A DNA stretch of 64,000 nt. It comes from Thalassotalea sp. PP2-459 (GTDB taxonomy: Bacteria > Pseudomonadota > Gammaproteobacteria > Enterobacterales > Alteromonadaceae). The stretch covers positions 22,493 to 86,492 of the forward strand of contig NZ_MKQD01000056.1 in the NCBI RefSeq assembly GCF_001913705.1. Direction: 5' to 3'. The position numbers were made by a program, and so were the translations under genes. Position 1 is the first letter of the stretch, and each line of letters opens with the position of its first letter. Below the pieces are notes generated by a model. The model made no database searches and had not been told where the DNA came from. It was given only the letters and a program-made list of their open reading frames with translations. Shown one piece after another: positions 17,945 to 26,349 of this stretch.

Positions 17945-19495
17945 CTATATTTTCACGGTTTTTTTATTGATATCATATTCACGTAACTTATTAGCGATAG
18001 CCGTATGACTCAATCCAAGCTTCTTTGCTAACTGACGCGTGCTAGGATATGCAGGGTATAACTTTCTTAATAGATCCGCTTCAAAGCCTTTAACCGCCGC
18101 ATCTAACGTACCCTCAAATTCTTGTTCTAAATAACCATGTTCTCGCGTATATGCCGGCAATTGAAGGTGTGATGTTTGAATAAGATTACCTTCCATTAAT
18201 GATACAGCCCTGATCAACACATTTTCTAATTGCCTGACATTGCCAGGCCAAGGGTAGTGTTCTATAAAGTCACGACAATCATCAGACATATTAATACTGC
18301 CTTTACCAATTCGTTGACCAAATTTTGCAATAAAATATTCCGCCAAAGGAATAATATCAGAACGTCGTTCTCTTAATGATGGAATGTTCAACCCCAGTAC
18401 ATTTAAGCGATAATATAAATCTTCCCTAAACTCACCTTGCTGTACCATGGTTAATAAGTCATGGTTAGTGGAACTAATAAATCGAACGTTTACATTGATT
18501 TCTTTCTCATCATCAACTCGCCTAAAAATACCATCTTGTATCACGCGCAAAAGCTTAATTTGAAGTTTTGGCGACATCTCCCCTACTTCATCAAGAAAAA
18601 TAGTTCCGCCACCAGCCAGTTCAAACAACCCTTTTTTAATTAACTCAGGTTTGTTCGATCCCATACCAAATAATTCAGTTTCGGCTGCCTCATCTGGTAA
18701 TGAAGCACAATTAAGCGTCATAAAGGGTTTTTCTGCACGATCACTTGCAGCATGACAGGCGCGAGCAATTAATTCTTTACCCGTGCCTGTTTCACCTACA
18801 AGTAGCATTGAGGATTCAAGCAACGACATTCTTTTCGCTTCACGAATCACTTTTCGCATTGCACCGCTACTTGCTTGAATGCCAGCAAAATTATTTTCAT
18901 TTGCCTGTTTAAATGCACTCATCTGTTGACCTAAGCGAATTTCTGATTTTAAAATCAGTACAGCGCCGGCAAGAATAACCTCGCCATCAATGCCTTGGAT
19001 ATGAATAGGCATAATATCAGCAACATAATCATCATCAATAAATTTGAGCCGTCTTGTTTGTGCTAAAACTTCTTCACTATCAAGCCAACGATTAAAATTA
19101 AAACCTTTAAGCCACTGGCTTACATGTTGACCAACAATTTCATTGTTACTGCAACCAATAATACTCGCTGTAACGTGGTTGACAATTCTAATGTTCCCTT
19201 TTGCATCAATAGAAACAAAGGGATCGGGAAACGTTTTGATTAACGTAGAAAGTTCATTTTTTTCACGTTCAGAAGGCATATAAGGCGTTGTTTTAACATC
19301 TTCTACCCCTTCTATTAAACGTAACTGTGGCATGAATGTTTGCAATTCAGAAAAATCTAAATCAGGTATATTGATGAATATTTTTCCAGGTTGTTCTAAT
19401 TCGATACCACGTAAATCAATACTACGTTCTACAAATATGCTTAAAACATCTTGTGCTATGCCAACGCGATCTAAACAACCAATTTCTAATCGCAT
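17945..19495 (-). CDS. tyrR: Aromatic amino acid regulator TyrR/PhhR
   Basis: 516 residues, the E. coli TyrR length. An N-terminal ACT domain (1-70), a PAS domain (about 78-190), an AAA+ domain with Walker A GETGTGKE (234-241) and Walker B TIFLDEVG (298-305), and a Fis-type HTH at the C-terminus (TRQLAKKLGLSHTAIANKL). The GAFTGA loop that contacts sigma54 is absent (FGMGSNKPELIKK near 276-288), as in E. coli TyrR, so it should act on sigma70 promoters. A perfect TyrR box lies upstream of its own start and a near-perfect one upstream of phhA, so it probably controls itself and phhAB. Confidence 0.95.
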   Translation of the reverse strand: MRLEIGCLDRVGIAQDVLSIFVERSIDLRGIELEQPGKIFINIPDLDFSELQTFMPQLRLIEGVEDVKTTPYMPSEREKNELSTLIKTFPDPFVSIDAKGNIRIVNHVTASIIGCSNNEIVGQHVSQWLKGFNFNRWLDSEEVLAQTRRLKFIDDDYVADIMPIHIQGIDGEVILAGAVLILKSEIRLGQQMSAFKQANENNFAGIQASSGAMRKVIREAKRMSLLESSMLLVGETGTGKELIARACHAASDRAEKPFMTLNCASLPDEAAETELFGMGSNKPELIKKGLFELAGGGTIFLDEVGEMSPKLQIKLLRVIQDGIFRRVDDEKEINVNVRFISSTNHDLLTMVQQGEFREDLYYRLNVLGLNIPSLRERRSDIIPLAEYFIAKFGQRIGKGSINMSDDCRDFIEHYPWPGNVRQLENVLIRAVSLMEGNLIQTSHLQLPAYTREHGYLEQEFEGTLDAAVKGFEADLLRKLYPAYPSTRQLAKKLGLSHTAIANKLREYDINKKTVKI

Positions 19496-19532
19496 AAACG
19501 TTTCCTCAAACTCATCATGCTTAAAGCTTTAT

Positions 19533-19550
19533 TGTAAACTAATTTTTACA
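19533..19550. promoter_or_regulatory. Strong TyrR box upstream of tyrR
   Basis: TGTAAA-CTAATT-TTTACA matches the E. coli strong-box consensus TGTAAAN6TTTACA in all 12 specified positions. It lies 38 bp before the tyrR start codon and directly after the phhB terminator, the position expected for autoregulation. Confidence 0.85.
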
Positions 19551-19552
19551 AC

Positions 19553-19582
19553 AAAAAAAAGCCCCCCTACATGGAGAGCTTT
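19553..19582 (-). terminator. Terminator of phhAB
   Basis: AAAGCTCTCC pairs with GGGGGGCTTT (three G-U pairs) and is followed by eight T residues on the minus strand, 22 bp after the phhB stop. It isolates tyrR transcription from phhAB. Confidence 0.8.
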
Positions 19583-19604
19583 ATGTAATTAATGTAACTA
19601 AGTA

Positions 19605-19943
19605 TTACAATAAGGCGTCAGTTTTGGCCGCGCAAATAAAATCGTTCTTATGCAGCCCTTTAATAGCGTGCGACCACCAAGTTACTGTTACCTTACCCCA
19701 TTCCAATAAAATGGCTGGGTGATGAAACTCTTCTTCCGCTAAAGTTGATACTTTATTTGCAAATGCCCAAGCTAATTTATAATTTTTAAATTTATAAACG
19801 CGTTCTAACATCATTACTCCATCTCTGACTTCAGGTACCCAATCAGGTATTTGAGACATTAATGTTTGTAACTCTTCGTCTGTAACTTTAGGGGCGTCGG
19901 CATGACACGCTTCACATTTTTGTGTTGATAACTCTGAACTCAT
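19605..19943 (-). CDS. phhB: Pterin-4a-carbinolamine dehydratase
   Basis: 112 residues. Dehydrates 4a-hydroxytetrahydropterin so that the pterin cofactor of phenylalanine hydroxylase can be recycled. The active-site segment [20 protein letters not shown], with the two catalytic histidines, is at about 71-90, followed by a second conserved SH (His92). It follows phhA by 11 bp and is surely cotranscribed with it. The N-terminus carries CEACHA (about 10-15), a CxxC pair common in proteobacterial PhhB proteins. Confidence 0.95.
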   Translation of the reverse strand: MSSELSTQKCEACHADAPKVTDEELQTLMSQIPDWVPEVRDGVMMLERVYKFKNYKLAWAFANKVSTLAEEEFHHPAILLEWGKVTVTWWSHAIKGLHKNDFICAAKTDALL

Positions 19944-19954
19944 TTTATTTATCC

Positions 19955-20776
19955 TTAACTCGCTTGCTTTTCTTCTTTAGGAGGAAATTTTGCTTCGTGT
20001 AAACCGAGTGCCTTTGCTTGCTCGATCAATTCAAATATATCTTCAATTTCATATTTTCTGATCTCGTCAAGATCAGTGACTTTAGTTAACATATAATATA
20101 CTGGCTGTAGAATATCAATGCGATAAGGTGTACGAAGTACATCGAGTACGTTATCAAATGACAACGTTTTTCTTTCTACATTTTTATCATTTAGCGCATA
20201 TTCTGTTTCCGTCGGTGAAGAAATGATACCGCCGCCGTATACGCGTAACCCTTTAGGTGTATCAAGTAAACCAAACTCAACGGTAAACCAATACAATCTC
20301 GCAAGGAACACGCGTTGTTCTTTTGTCGCATTAAGCCCCATTTTTCCATATGCTTCTGTATAGTCAGCAAACGAAGGGTTTGTTAATAAAGGGCAATGAC
20401 CAAAGATTTCGTGAAAAATATCTGGTTCTTGTAAATAGTCAAACTCTTCTCGAGTACGGATAAACGTTGCAACCGGAAATTTCTTTTCAGAGAGCAAACG
20501 AAAAAACTCTCCAAAACCAATCAATGCTGGCACAGGCTCACATTGCCAACCCGTTTCAGCTCTTAACACCTTACTGACTTCTTCCAGTTGTGGAATACGA
20601 TCGGTTGGTAACTTTAATTTCTCAAGCCCTGCGATATATTCATCACACGCAGTACCTTGAATGCATGACAACTGCCTGGTGATCAGGTCATGCCAAATGT
20701 TATTTTCTTCATCGCTCCATTGAATGTTTCCATCCTCATCAGGATATTTCGAAACGTATGCGCTGCTCTTAGCCAT
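19955..20776 (-). CDS. phhA: Phenylalanine 4-monooxygenase
   Basis: 273 residues; monomeric bacterial pterin-dependent hydroxylase that converts phenylalanine to tyrosine. The iron ligands His122 and His127 in [10 protein letters not shown] and Glu167 in WFTVEFGL are all present. phhB follows 11 bp downstream. The Shine-Dalgarno AAGG lies just before the ATG. A near-perfect TyrR box (20936-20953) and a weak one overlapping the leader (20779-20796) suggest control by TyrR, as PhhR controls phhAB in Pseudomonas. First step of the phenylalanine-tyrosine catabolic route to which maiA also belongs. Confidence 0.97.
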   Translation of the reverse strand: MAKSSAYVSKYPDEDGNIQWSDEENNIWHDLITRQLSCIQGTACDEYIAGLEKLKLPTDRIPQLEEVSKVLRAETGWQCEPVPALIGFGEFFRLLSEKKFPVATFIRTREEFDYLQEPDIFHEIFGHCPLLTNPSFADYTEAYGKMGLNATKEQRVFLARLYWFTVEFGLLDTPKGLRVYGGGIISSPTETEYALNDKNVERKTLSFDNVLDVLRTPYRIDILQPVYYMLTKVTDLDEIRKYEIEDIFELIEQAKALGLHEAKFPPKEEKQAS

Positions 20777-20935
20777 GTTGTAACCTTAAATTTATAAACT
20801 CAGCACATTGTTGCTGTTCTTATTGCGCTAAGTTAAGGCGTGTTGCCTTTATTATAGATGACAGACATATTAAGCGATAACCATAGCAAAAAGCACCAAA
20901 TTTAATTCGGCAACCAAATGACGCACAACTCACTT

Positions 20936-20953
20936 TGTAAAAATATAATTACA
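20936..20953. promoter_or_regulatory. TyrR box upstream of phhA
   Basis: TGTAAA-AATATA-ATTACA matches 11 of 12 positions of the TyrR consensus, 160 bp before the phhA start. A second, weak match TGTAAC-N6-TTTATA at 20779-20796 overlaps the phhA leader next to its ribosome site. The strong-weak pair is the usual TyrR arrangement. Confidence 0.65.
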
Positions 20954-21043
20954 CTTTAATTGACAGCAACCATTAACTGACTGTTTAAACAAGAATAATT
21001 ATATTAAAAGTATCTATTTTAATTGTTTTCACCCGTATTTTAT

Positions 21044-22075
21044 TCAAGATTTTTTTGATAGTGATACAATCTTTGACACGATTTGTTTACGAATAGTACC
21101 TAACTTAGGCGCTTCTTTTTGTTCAAACGCTATTGGTCGGCAAAGCTTCATCGTTTGCAATCCTAACCTGGCTGTTAACATTCCCGCACCAAGACCTTGT
21201 GCCAAACGTGCCGAAAGTTTACCTAATAAGTCAGCGCCAACTAAATCAGCACCTACATCAGCAATCAACTCTGATGCGCCAGCATAAACCATGTTAACGA
21301 ACACTTGTTTGATCAACTTAATGCGTGACCAATAGCCGATTTGTAAACCATACAAACTCGATATTTCGTTAATCATTTTAATGTTGCGCCAAAACATGAG
21401 CCCCATATCCACAAGAGCAATAGGACTTAACGAAACAAGAACAACCGCTTCAGTGGAGTATTTACTAATTTTATCTAATACTTTTTGATCAGCTGGCAAC
21501 AGCACTTGTTTAGAAAATAACGAGATAACTTCTTTATCTGTCATCTCTTCAGCAATTGAAGATGACCATGAGTTCAGCACATTTTCTTTTGCATCGCATG
21601 GCATTTTATCCGCCACTTTATCGCATAAAGCTCTCGCTGATTTTGATGAATTATTCTCACAAAGTTCATGAAATGATTGCCGCGTTGATGTTCTTTTCTT
21701 TAAAGCACGTAACCCTTGAACTTCCTGATATATTGTGCGTGAACACATTAAAAAAACAACAGCGAGTAAAGCCGCATACAATCCTGTAATAAAAGGCTCA
21801 TTTTCAAAACCTTCAATAAAGAACAAACTTGCTTCAATAAATAGTAACACTGTTAATAACAATAAACCGCTCTTGAGCAACCATCGAGATGGAGATTTGC
21901 TTATTGTTTGTTCTTCAACGATTTCAATGCTTTCATCATCTGCAAGAGGTTCAAAGTTATCTTGCCCGATAATAATTTGCTCTACCGGTTCTGGTAAACT
22001 TTTATCGTCTTCGGTATTTAACGTTGATTCTTCAAATAATATTTGCTGTTGATATTTTTCTTTATCTTGGGTCAT
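21044..22075 (-). CDS. ycjF: YcjF family membrane protein (DUF697)
   Basis: 343 residues. An acidic cytoplasmic N-terminus, two adjacent transmembrane helices (about 66-86 and 91-110), then a soluble part ending in the DUF697 region (about 200-325) with VLVSLSPIALVDMGLMFWRN and GADLLGKLSARLAQGLGAGMLTARLG. YcjF accompanies the P-loop protein YcjX, and both belong to the psp regulon in E. coli. It overlaps the ycjX stop by 4 bases (ATGA). Its biochemical role is not known. Confidence 0.9.
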   Translation of the reverse strand: MTQDKEKYQQQILFEESTLNTEDDKSLPEPVEQIIIGQDNFEPLADDESIEIVEEQTISKSPSRWLLKSGLLLLTVLLFIEASLFFIEGFENEPFITGLYAALLAVVFLMCSRTIYQEVQGLRALKKRTSTRQSFHELCENNSSKSARALCDKVADKMPCDAKENVLNSWSSSIAEEMTDKEVISLFSKQVLLPADQKVLDKISKYSTEAVVLVSLSPIALVDMGLMFWRNIKMINEISSLYGLQIGYWSRIKLIKQVFVNMVYAGASELIADVGADLVGADLLGKLSARLAQGLGAGMLTARLGLQTMKLCRPIAFEQKEAPKLGTIRKQIVSKIVSLSKKS

Positions 22076-23502
22076 TTCATCTTATCTCCCAATAAAAACT
22101 CTAGTACTTGATCCATACGAATATGTTGAAAAGGCTGATGTAACCCCGTAGAAACCAACGGAGCAAATGGCACAAATTTAAATTGATAATCTTGCCAATA
22201 AGATTTTGCAGGAAGTTCTTTCGGTACCATGCCGGGGTACAGCGTAATTTCCTGAAAATCAGATAATTGATTGCCACGAACAACAGGTATTTGTTTTCCT
22301 TGATGCTGACTTTTGCCAAATTGAGTTGCTTTAACCGATGATATAGCGAGTGTTTCAGTATTAATATTATCAAAATTTGTTTTCTGTCGTACTGGGTGTA
22401 CTAACTGTGCGAGCAAAGAAGTCAAATTACCGTGTTGTTCCGGTGTTACATGATCTGATTTAGTCGCAGCAAATAATAACTTATCTATCTTAGGAGAAAA
22501 TAATCGTGATATAAAGTTTGTTGAACCATAACGGAAGCTTTCAGTGATTAGCGTGATTGCTTGCTGTAAATCTTTAAAACTACTATGCCCATTATTCAAT
22601 GGTGTGAGGCAATCAGCCAAAATAATTTGACGATCAAAATTAACAAAATGTTCTTTATAGAACTCTTTTACTACCCGTTCTTTGTATTCAATATAACGCG
22701 CTCTTAACATACCAATTAAGGTATCATCTTGTGCTTTTTGATAATGATCTAAATCAATATGTTTAAATTGTGTATAAGGAAAAAATTGTAAAATAGGTGC
22801 ACCGGCAAGATCACCTGGTAAGATAAAACGTCCTGGCTGTATAAGAGATAACCCCATTTCATGACGAAATTTGTTGAGTAATTCAGTGTATTGTTTCGAT
22901 ATATCTTCTAAAAGCTTTTCATCAACTGGTTCAAAGGGTGATATTGATTCAATACGGTTTAAAAAACTAGCAGCTTCATCGGCACGGGGCGATTGCAATA
23001 ATAGCTCTGTAGTCGCTTGACTCCATTCTTCGTAAGTTTGATTTAGCATAGGCAAATCTAATAACCATTCGCCAGGATAATCAGTAATGTCTACAAAGAG
23101 TGTTGCAGCATTAGTCGTGTACTTGATAAAAGAATCTTTTGGTTGATACTTTATTGCAATACGTAATTGGCTGATCCCTTTTGTTGGCGCTGGCCAATGT
23201 GGTGGTTCTTCACTTAGCGCTTGCGCCGCGGAATCATAATCAAACCTTGCGATATGTAAATCTTTTTGTGGAACCCGTTTAGCAGCGATAAAACGTCCTT
23301 CTTGCATGGTTGAGAAGAACGTCATTTGAGATTGTGCATTTTCATTAATTAATTGGTTTACTAAGGAAGTGATAAACGCCGTTTTACCACTTCGACTGAG
23401 CCCTGTAACAGCAAGGTTAATATGTTGATCTATCGCGCGATGTTTAAGCACATTGGCTTTAACACGTATTTTTTCGATTAATTCTTTTTCAATAAAAGGC
23501 AT
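22072..23502 (-). CDS. ycjX: YcjX family P-loop NTPase (DUF463)
   Basis: 476 residues of the DUF463 family, GTPase-like proteins tied to the phage-shock response. Walker A GLSRSGKT is near residues 34-41, a DITDYPGEW segment (about 138-146) corresponds to the switch II/Walker B DxxG region, and AATKSDH (about 339-345) resembles the TKxD base-recognition motif. It is followed by ycjF with a 4-base overlap. pspC lies 175 bp upstream on the same strand but a terminator stands between them, so ycjXF here may have its own promoter, unlike the single E. coli psp operon. Confidence 0.92.
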   Translation of the reverse strand: MPFIEKELIEKIRVKANVLKHRAIDQHINLAVTGLSRSGKTAFITSLVNQLINENAQSQMTFFSTMQEGRFIAAKRVPQKDLHIARFDYDSAAQALSEEPPHWPAPTKGISQLRIAIKYQPKDSFIKYTTNAATLFVDITDYPGEWLLDLPMLNQTYEEWSQATTELLLQSPRADEAASFLNRIESISPFEPVDEKLLEDISKQYTELLNKFRHEMGLSLIQPGRFILPGDLAGAPILQFFPYTQFKHIDLDHYQKAQDDTLIGMLRARYIEYKERVVKEFYKEHFVNFDRQIILADCLTPLNNGHSSFKDLQQAITLITESFRYGSTNFISRLFSPKIDKLLFAATKSDHVTPEQHGNLTSLLAQLVHPVRQKTNFDNINTETLAISSVKATQFGKSQHQGKQIPVVRGNQLSDFQEITLYPGMVPKELPAKSYWQDYQFKFVPFAPLVSTGLHQPFQHIRMDQVLEFLLGDKMK

Positions 23503-23653
23503 AGTTTTACAACTCAGATAATCAACTGGTTATACCAAGCCGTGTCAGAAAATAATACTTAGAACGGTATGGCATTATTATTTAATAAAAAACTACGGAA
23601 TATAGTAACCAGTTTACACACTAAAATATATGAGAAACATTTGAAAAATAGTG

Positions 23654-23679
23654 AAAAAAAAGCGGTATAAACCGCTTTT
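23654..23679 (-). terminator. Terminator of the pspABC operon
   Basis: AAAAGCGGT/ACCGCTTTT stem of 9 bp with a 4-base loop, followed by T-residues on the minus strand. It overlaps the pspC stop codon (23680-23678), so transcription ends right at the gene end. Confidence 0.8.
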
Positions 23680-24121
23680 ATAATTTGTTGATTTCACGAG
23701 AAACCGTGAATTCAGGTGAGGTAACATAGCGTTCCATTAACTGTAGCTCTCGCTCTAACATAGTAAACTTTTTACGTATATCATGAAAAGCTTGCTTTGG
23801 CGGTTCTCCTGCCTGCCAAATACGAGCCTTAACCTTTATTGGCTCTGCTGCTAATTCATCTTGAAAGTCATTTTCCTGTTGTTTGGCACTATGTTGTTTC
23901 GTTGTTGAATTTTTGGCTGTTAATGGTGTTTTATCCAATATGAACCATGCAGCAATATAAATAACAATAAACCAACCCATACCTAATAAGACACCAGATA
24001 CAACAAGTATACGCACTAACCAAGTTTCCCAGCCAAAGTAATCAGCTATTCCTGCACAAACGCCTGCAACTTTACCTTTACTTGGGTTACGAAAAAGCTC
24101 ACCGCGGCATTTTTTTATCAT
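23678..24121 (-). CDS. pspC: Phage shock protein C
   Basis: 147 residues. The PspC domain occupies the N-terminal 65 residues, with LFRNPSKGKVAGVCAGIADYFG and a long hydrophobic segment (LVRILVVSGVLLGMGWFIVIYIAAWFIL region). The rest is charged with a helical C-terminus. PspC and PspB are inner-membrane sensors that draw PspA away from PspF under membrane stress. The frame opens with TTG at 24136, but that codon is part of the GGAG ribosome site; the ATG at 24121 overlaps the pspB stop as ATGA and is chosen. Confidence 0.93.
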   Translation of the reverse strand: MIKKCRGELFRNPSKGKVAGVCAGIADYFGWETWLVRILVVSGVLLGMGWFIVIYIAAWFILDKTPLTAKNSTTKQHSAKQQENDFQDELAAEPIKVKARIWQAGEPPKQAFHDIRKKFTMLERELQLMERYVTSPEFTVSREINKL

Positions 24122-24345
24122 ACTTTGTTTCTCCAATCAGGCGTTTCAGCATCTAATATCGCTTCAAGCGTTTTGATACGATCTGCCATTTTATCGGCTA
24201 ACTCAGATAATTCAGATAGCTGGTGATATTCTTCTTCAGTAAGCCCTTGGCTAATTTGTCGTTTACTTCGATAATGTAGCACTAACCATATAGGGGCTAC
24301 GATTATCATAAAAATAATGACAGGCGCTAAAATAATCTCTTCCAC
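24118..24345 (-). CDS. pspB: Phage shock protein B
   Basis: 75 residues, the normal size. One N-terminal transmembrane helix (about 4-24: ILAPVIIFMIIVAPIWLVLHY region) followed by YRSKRQISQGLTEEEYHQLSELSELADKM, the leucine-rich amphipathic region typical of PspB. Together with PspC it transmits envelope stress to PspA. Lies 46 bp after pspA and overlaps pspC by 4 bases. Confidence 0.95.
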   Translation of the reverse strand: MEEIILAPVIIFMIIVAPIWLVLHYRSKRQISQGLTEEEYHQLSELSELADKMADRIKTLEAILDAETPDWRNKV

Positions 24346-24391
24346 GATACATCTCCTTCCGATTCGATTAGCAATTTACTGTTAAACTAAG

Positions 24392-25063
24392 TTATTTAGA
24401 TTTTTTTTCTGGTTTCATCTTAGCTTTTAACTGCGCTAATTCATCATCTATATTTTCATCGTTTTCAAGCTCTGCAATTTCATCTGCTAAAGACTTGCTA
24501 CCAAGATCATAAGCTTCTACTTGCGCTTCTATATCATCAATTTTGCGTTCATAACTATCAAACCGATTTAAAGCATCATTCACTTTATCGGAATCGATAT
24601 TGCGCTTAACTTTTAGTCTAGAATTTGCGGTTTTTTCACGCATGATAATAGCTTTTTGACGTGCTTTTGCATCAGCTAACTTTTCTTGTAACTGAGATAT
24701 CTCATCTTGTAATTTAGCAATGTGCTCATCTACATGGCTCAATTCATCACGTAATGCTTGTGAATTTTCACTGCACTTTTTCTTTTCTACAAGTGCAGCC
24801 CTTGCTAAGTCTTCCCGACTTTTACTTAATGCTAACTCCGCTTTTTCTTGCCATTGTTCAGCATCGTTCTCAAATTTTTCAGCTTGGCGCGCTAATTCTT
24901 TTTTATCGGCTAACGTTTTAGCTGATGTAGAGCGAACCTCTACTAAGGTATCTTCCATTTCCTGAATGATCAGGCGTACCATTTTCTCCGGGTCTTCAGC
25001 TTTATCTAATAAGCTATTGATATTCGAATTGATAATATCTGTAAATCTTGAAAAAACACCCAT
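24392..25063 (-). CDS. pspA: Phage shock protein A
   Basis: 223 residues of the PspA/IM30 family, nearly all coiled coil (about 25-190) with a short N-terminal amphipathic helix (GVFSRFTDIINSNINSLLDK). It binds and inhibits PspF in resting cells and forms membrane-supporting oligomers under stress. It heads pspABC and is divergent from pspF, 188 bp away. No pspD or pspE follows. A possible but imperfect sigma54 promoter lies at 25175-25190. Confidence 0.96.
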   Translation of the reverse strand: MGVFSRFTDIINSNINSLLDKAEDPEKMVRLIIQEMEDTLVEVRSTSAKTLADKKELARQAEKFENDAEQWQEKAELALSKSREDLARAALVEKKKCSENSQALRDELSHVDEHIAKLQDEISQLQEKLADAKARQKAIIMREKTANSRLKVKRNIDSDKVNDALNRFDSYERKIDDIEAQVEAYDLGSKSLADEIAELENDENIDDELAQLKAKMKPEKKSK

Positions 25064-25174
25064 TTTTACTTCCTCATTCTATTAGAAATGTGTGGCGATG
25101 CTTTCTAGTATTCACATTTTACGCCAAGATTATAATCATCTTTAAGTGGTTGTTTTAATTATTTTTATCAACAT

Positions 25175-25190
25175 TGCAAAAAATGCTTCC
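25175..25190 (-). promoter_or_regulatory. Tentative sigma54 promoter for pspA
   Basis: On the minus strand GGAAGCATTTTTTGCA gives a -24-like GG and a good -12 TTGCA, but with 11 bases between GG and GC instead of the strict 10. It is the best candidate in the pspA-pspF gap and would give a leader of about 100 nt. Expected from family knowledge (PspF/sigma54 control of pspA), not proven by the match. Confidence 0.3.
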
Positions 25191-25251
25191 CTCTACAGCA
25201 TTAATGAAATAGACTATTTGTTAGCGAAAAACACTAATTATTAGGTCAGCA

Positions 25252-26340
25252 ATGTCTCGATTCAATCAGCAAGATAATCTCATTGGTCAATCAAATAGCT
25301 TTTTAGAGGTTTTAGAGCAAATATCACAAATAGCTCCGTTAAGTAAACCTGTGTTAATTATTGGTGAAAGAGGAACAGGTAAGGAACTCGTTGCTGCCCG
25401 TCTACATTACCTTTCTCAACGCTGGGATCAGAACTATCTTAAACTAAATTGTGCCGCATTAAATGAAAACTTACTTGAAACCGAACTGTTTGGTCATGAA
25501 GGTGGGGCATTTACGGGCGCAAGTAAACGCCATGAAGGACGCTTTGAGCGTGCTGATAAAGGCACATTGTTTCTTGACGAGATAGCGAATACCTCAGGGC
25601 TTATTCAAGAGAAATTGTTACGCGTAGTCGAATATGGTGAATTTGAACGTGTTGGTGGCTCTAGAACGATTAAAACAAATGCTCGATTAGTTGCTGCAAC
25701 GAATGAAGATCTTCCTTCTATGGCTGACTCTGGTGAGTTTAGAGCTGATTTACTCGATCGCTTAGCATTTGACGTTATAACCCTTCCGCCCCTTAGAGAG
25801 CGCCTTGAAGATATTTTGATGCTAGCTGAACACTTTGCTATAAATATGGCTCGTGAATTAGAATTTGAGCTATTTAGTGGTTTTACTGAAAAAGCAAAAA
25901 GGTCATTACTTGAGTACCACTGGCCTGGCAATATTCGCGAATTAAAAAATGTTGTTGAGCGTAGTGTTTATCGATGTAATAACCCTCACTTACCGGTACA
26001 TGATTTAGTTATCGATCCCTTTGAGTCTCCTTATCGCCCAAAACAACGCGTAAAAACCCAAGATCGTGTTGTCGTGCAACAGGCGCCAAGTCAATGGCAA
26101 GAACAAGAAGAAGCTCCAGTAACGGTAGAAAAACCGTCAGAGCTAAACACGAGTGTTAACTTCCCACTTTCGTTAAAATCTTTATCTCAGCAATATGAAG
26201 TTGATCTTATAAAGTCCGCATTAGAAAATTGTCAATATAACCAGAAAAAGACTGCAGACGCTTTGGAATTAACATATCATCAATTACGTGGTTATTTAAA
26301 AAAATACAACTTGTTAGACAGTCAACATAGCGAAGGGTAA
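25252..26340 (+). CDS. pspF: Sigma54 activator PspF
   Basis: 362 residues. The AAA+ domain starts almost at the N-terminus with no regulatory domain: Walker A GERGTGKE (38-45), the sigma54-contacting loop GAFTGA (85-90), Walker B TLFLDEIA (about 103-110) and an R-finger region. The C-terminal Fis-type HTH is at about 318-352 (NQKKTADALELTYHQLRGYLKK). It activates pspA from enhancer sites. It is divergent from pspABC as in E. coli. sapA begins only 9 bp after its stop, so pspF and the sap genes are probably one transcript. Confidence 0.95.
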   Translation: MSRFNQQDNLIGQSNSFLEVLEQISQIAPLSKPVLIIGERGTGKELVAARLHYLSQRWDQNYLKLNCAALNENLLETELFGHEGGAFTGASKRHEGRFERADKGTLFLDEIANTSGLIQEKLLRVVEYGEFERVGGSRTIKTNARLVAATNEDLPSMADSGEFRADLLDRLAFDVITLPPLRERLEDILMLAEHFAINMARELEFELFSGFTEKAKRSLLEYHWPGNIRELKNVVERSVYRCNNPHLPVHDLVIDPFESPYRPKQRVKTQDRVVVQQAPSQWQEQEEAPVTVEKPSELNTSVNFPLSLKSLSQQYEVDLIKSALENCQYNQKKTADALELTYHQLRGYLKKYNLLDSQHSEG

Positions 26341-26349
26341 AGGTTTTTT

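Noticed and set aside
25175..25190. pspA sigma54 promoter as a firm call
   Set aside because: Spacing between GG and GC is 11, not 10; listed only as tentative.
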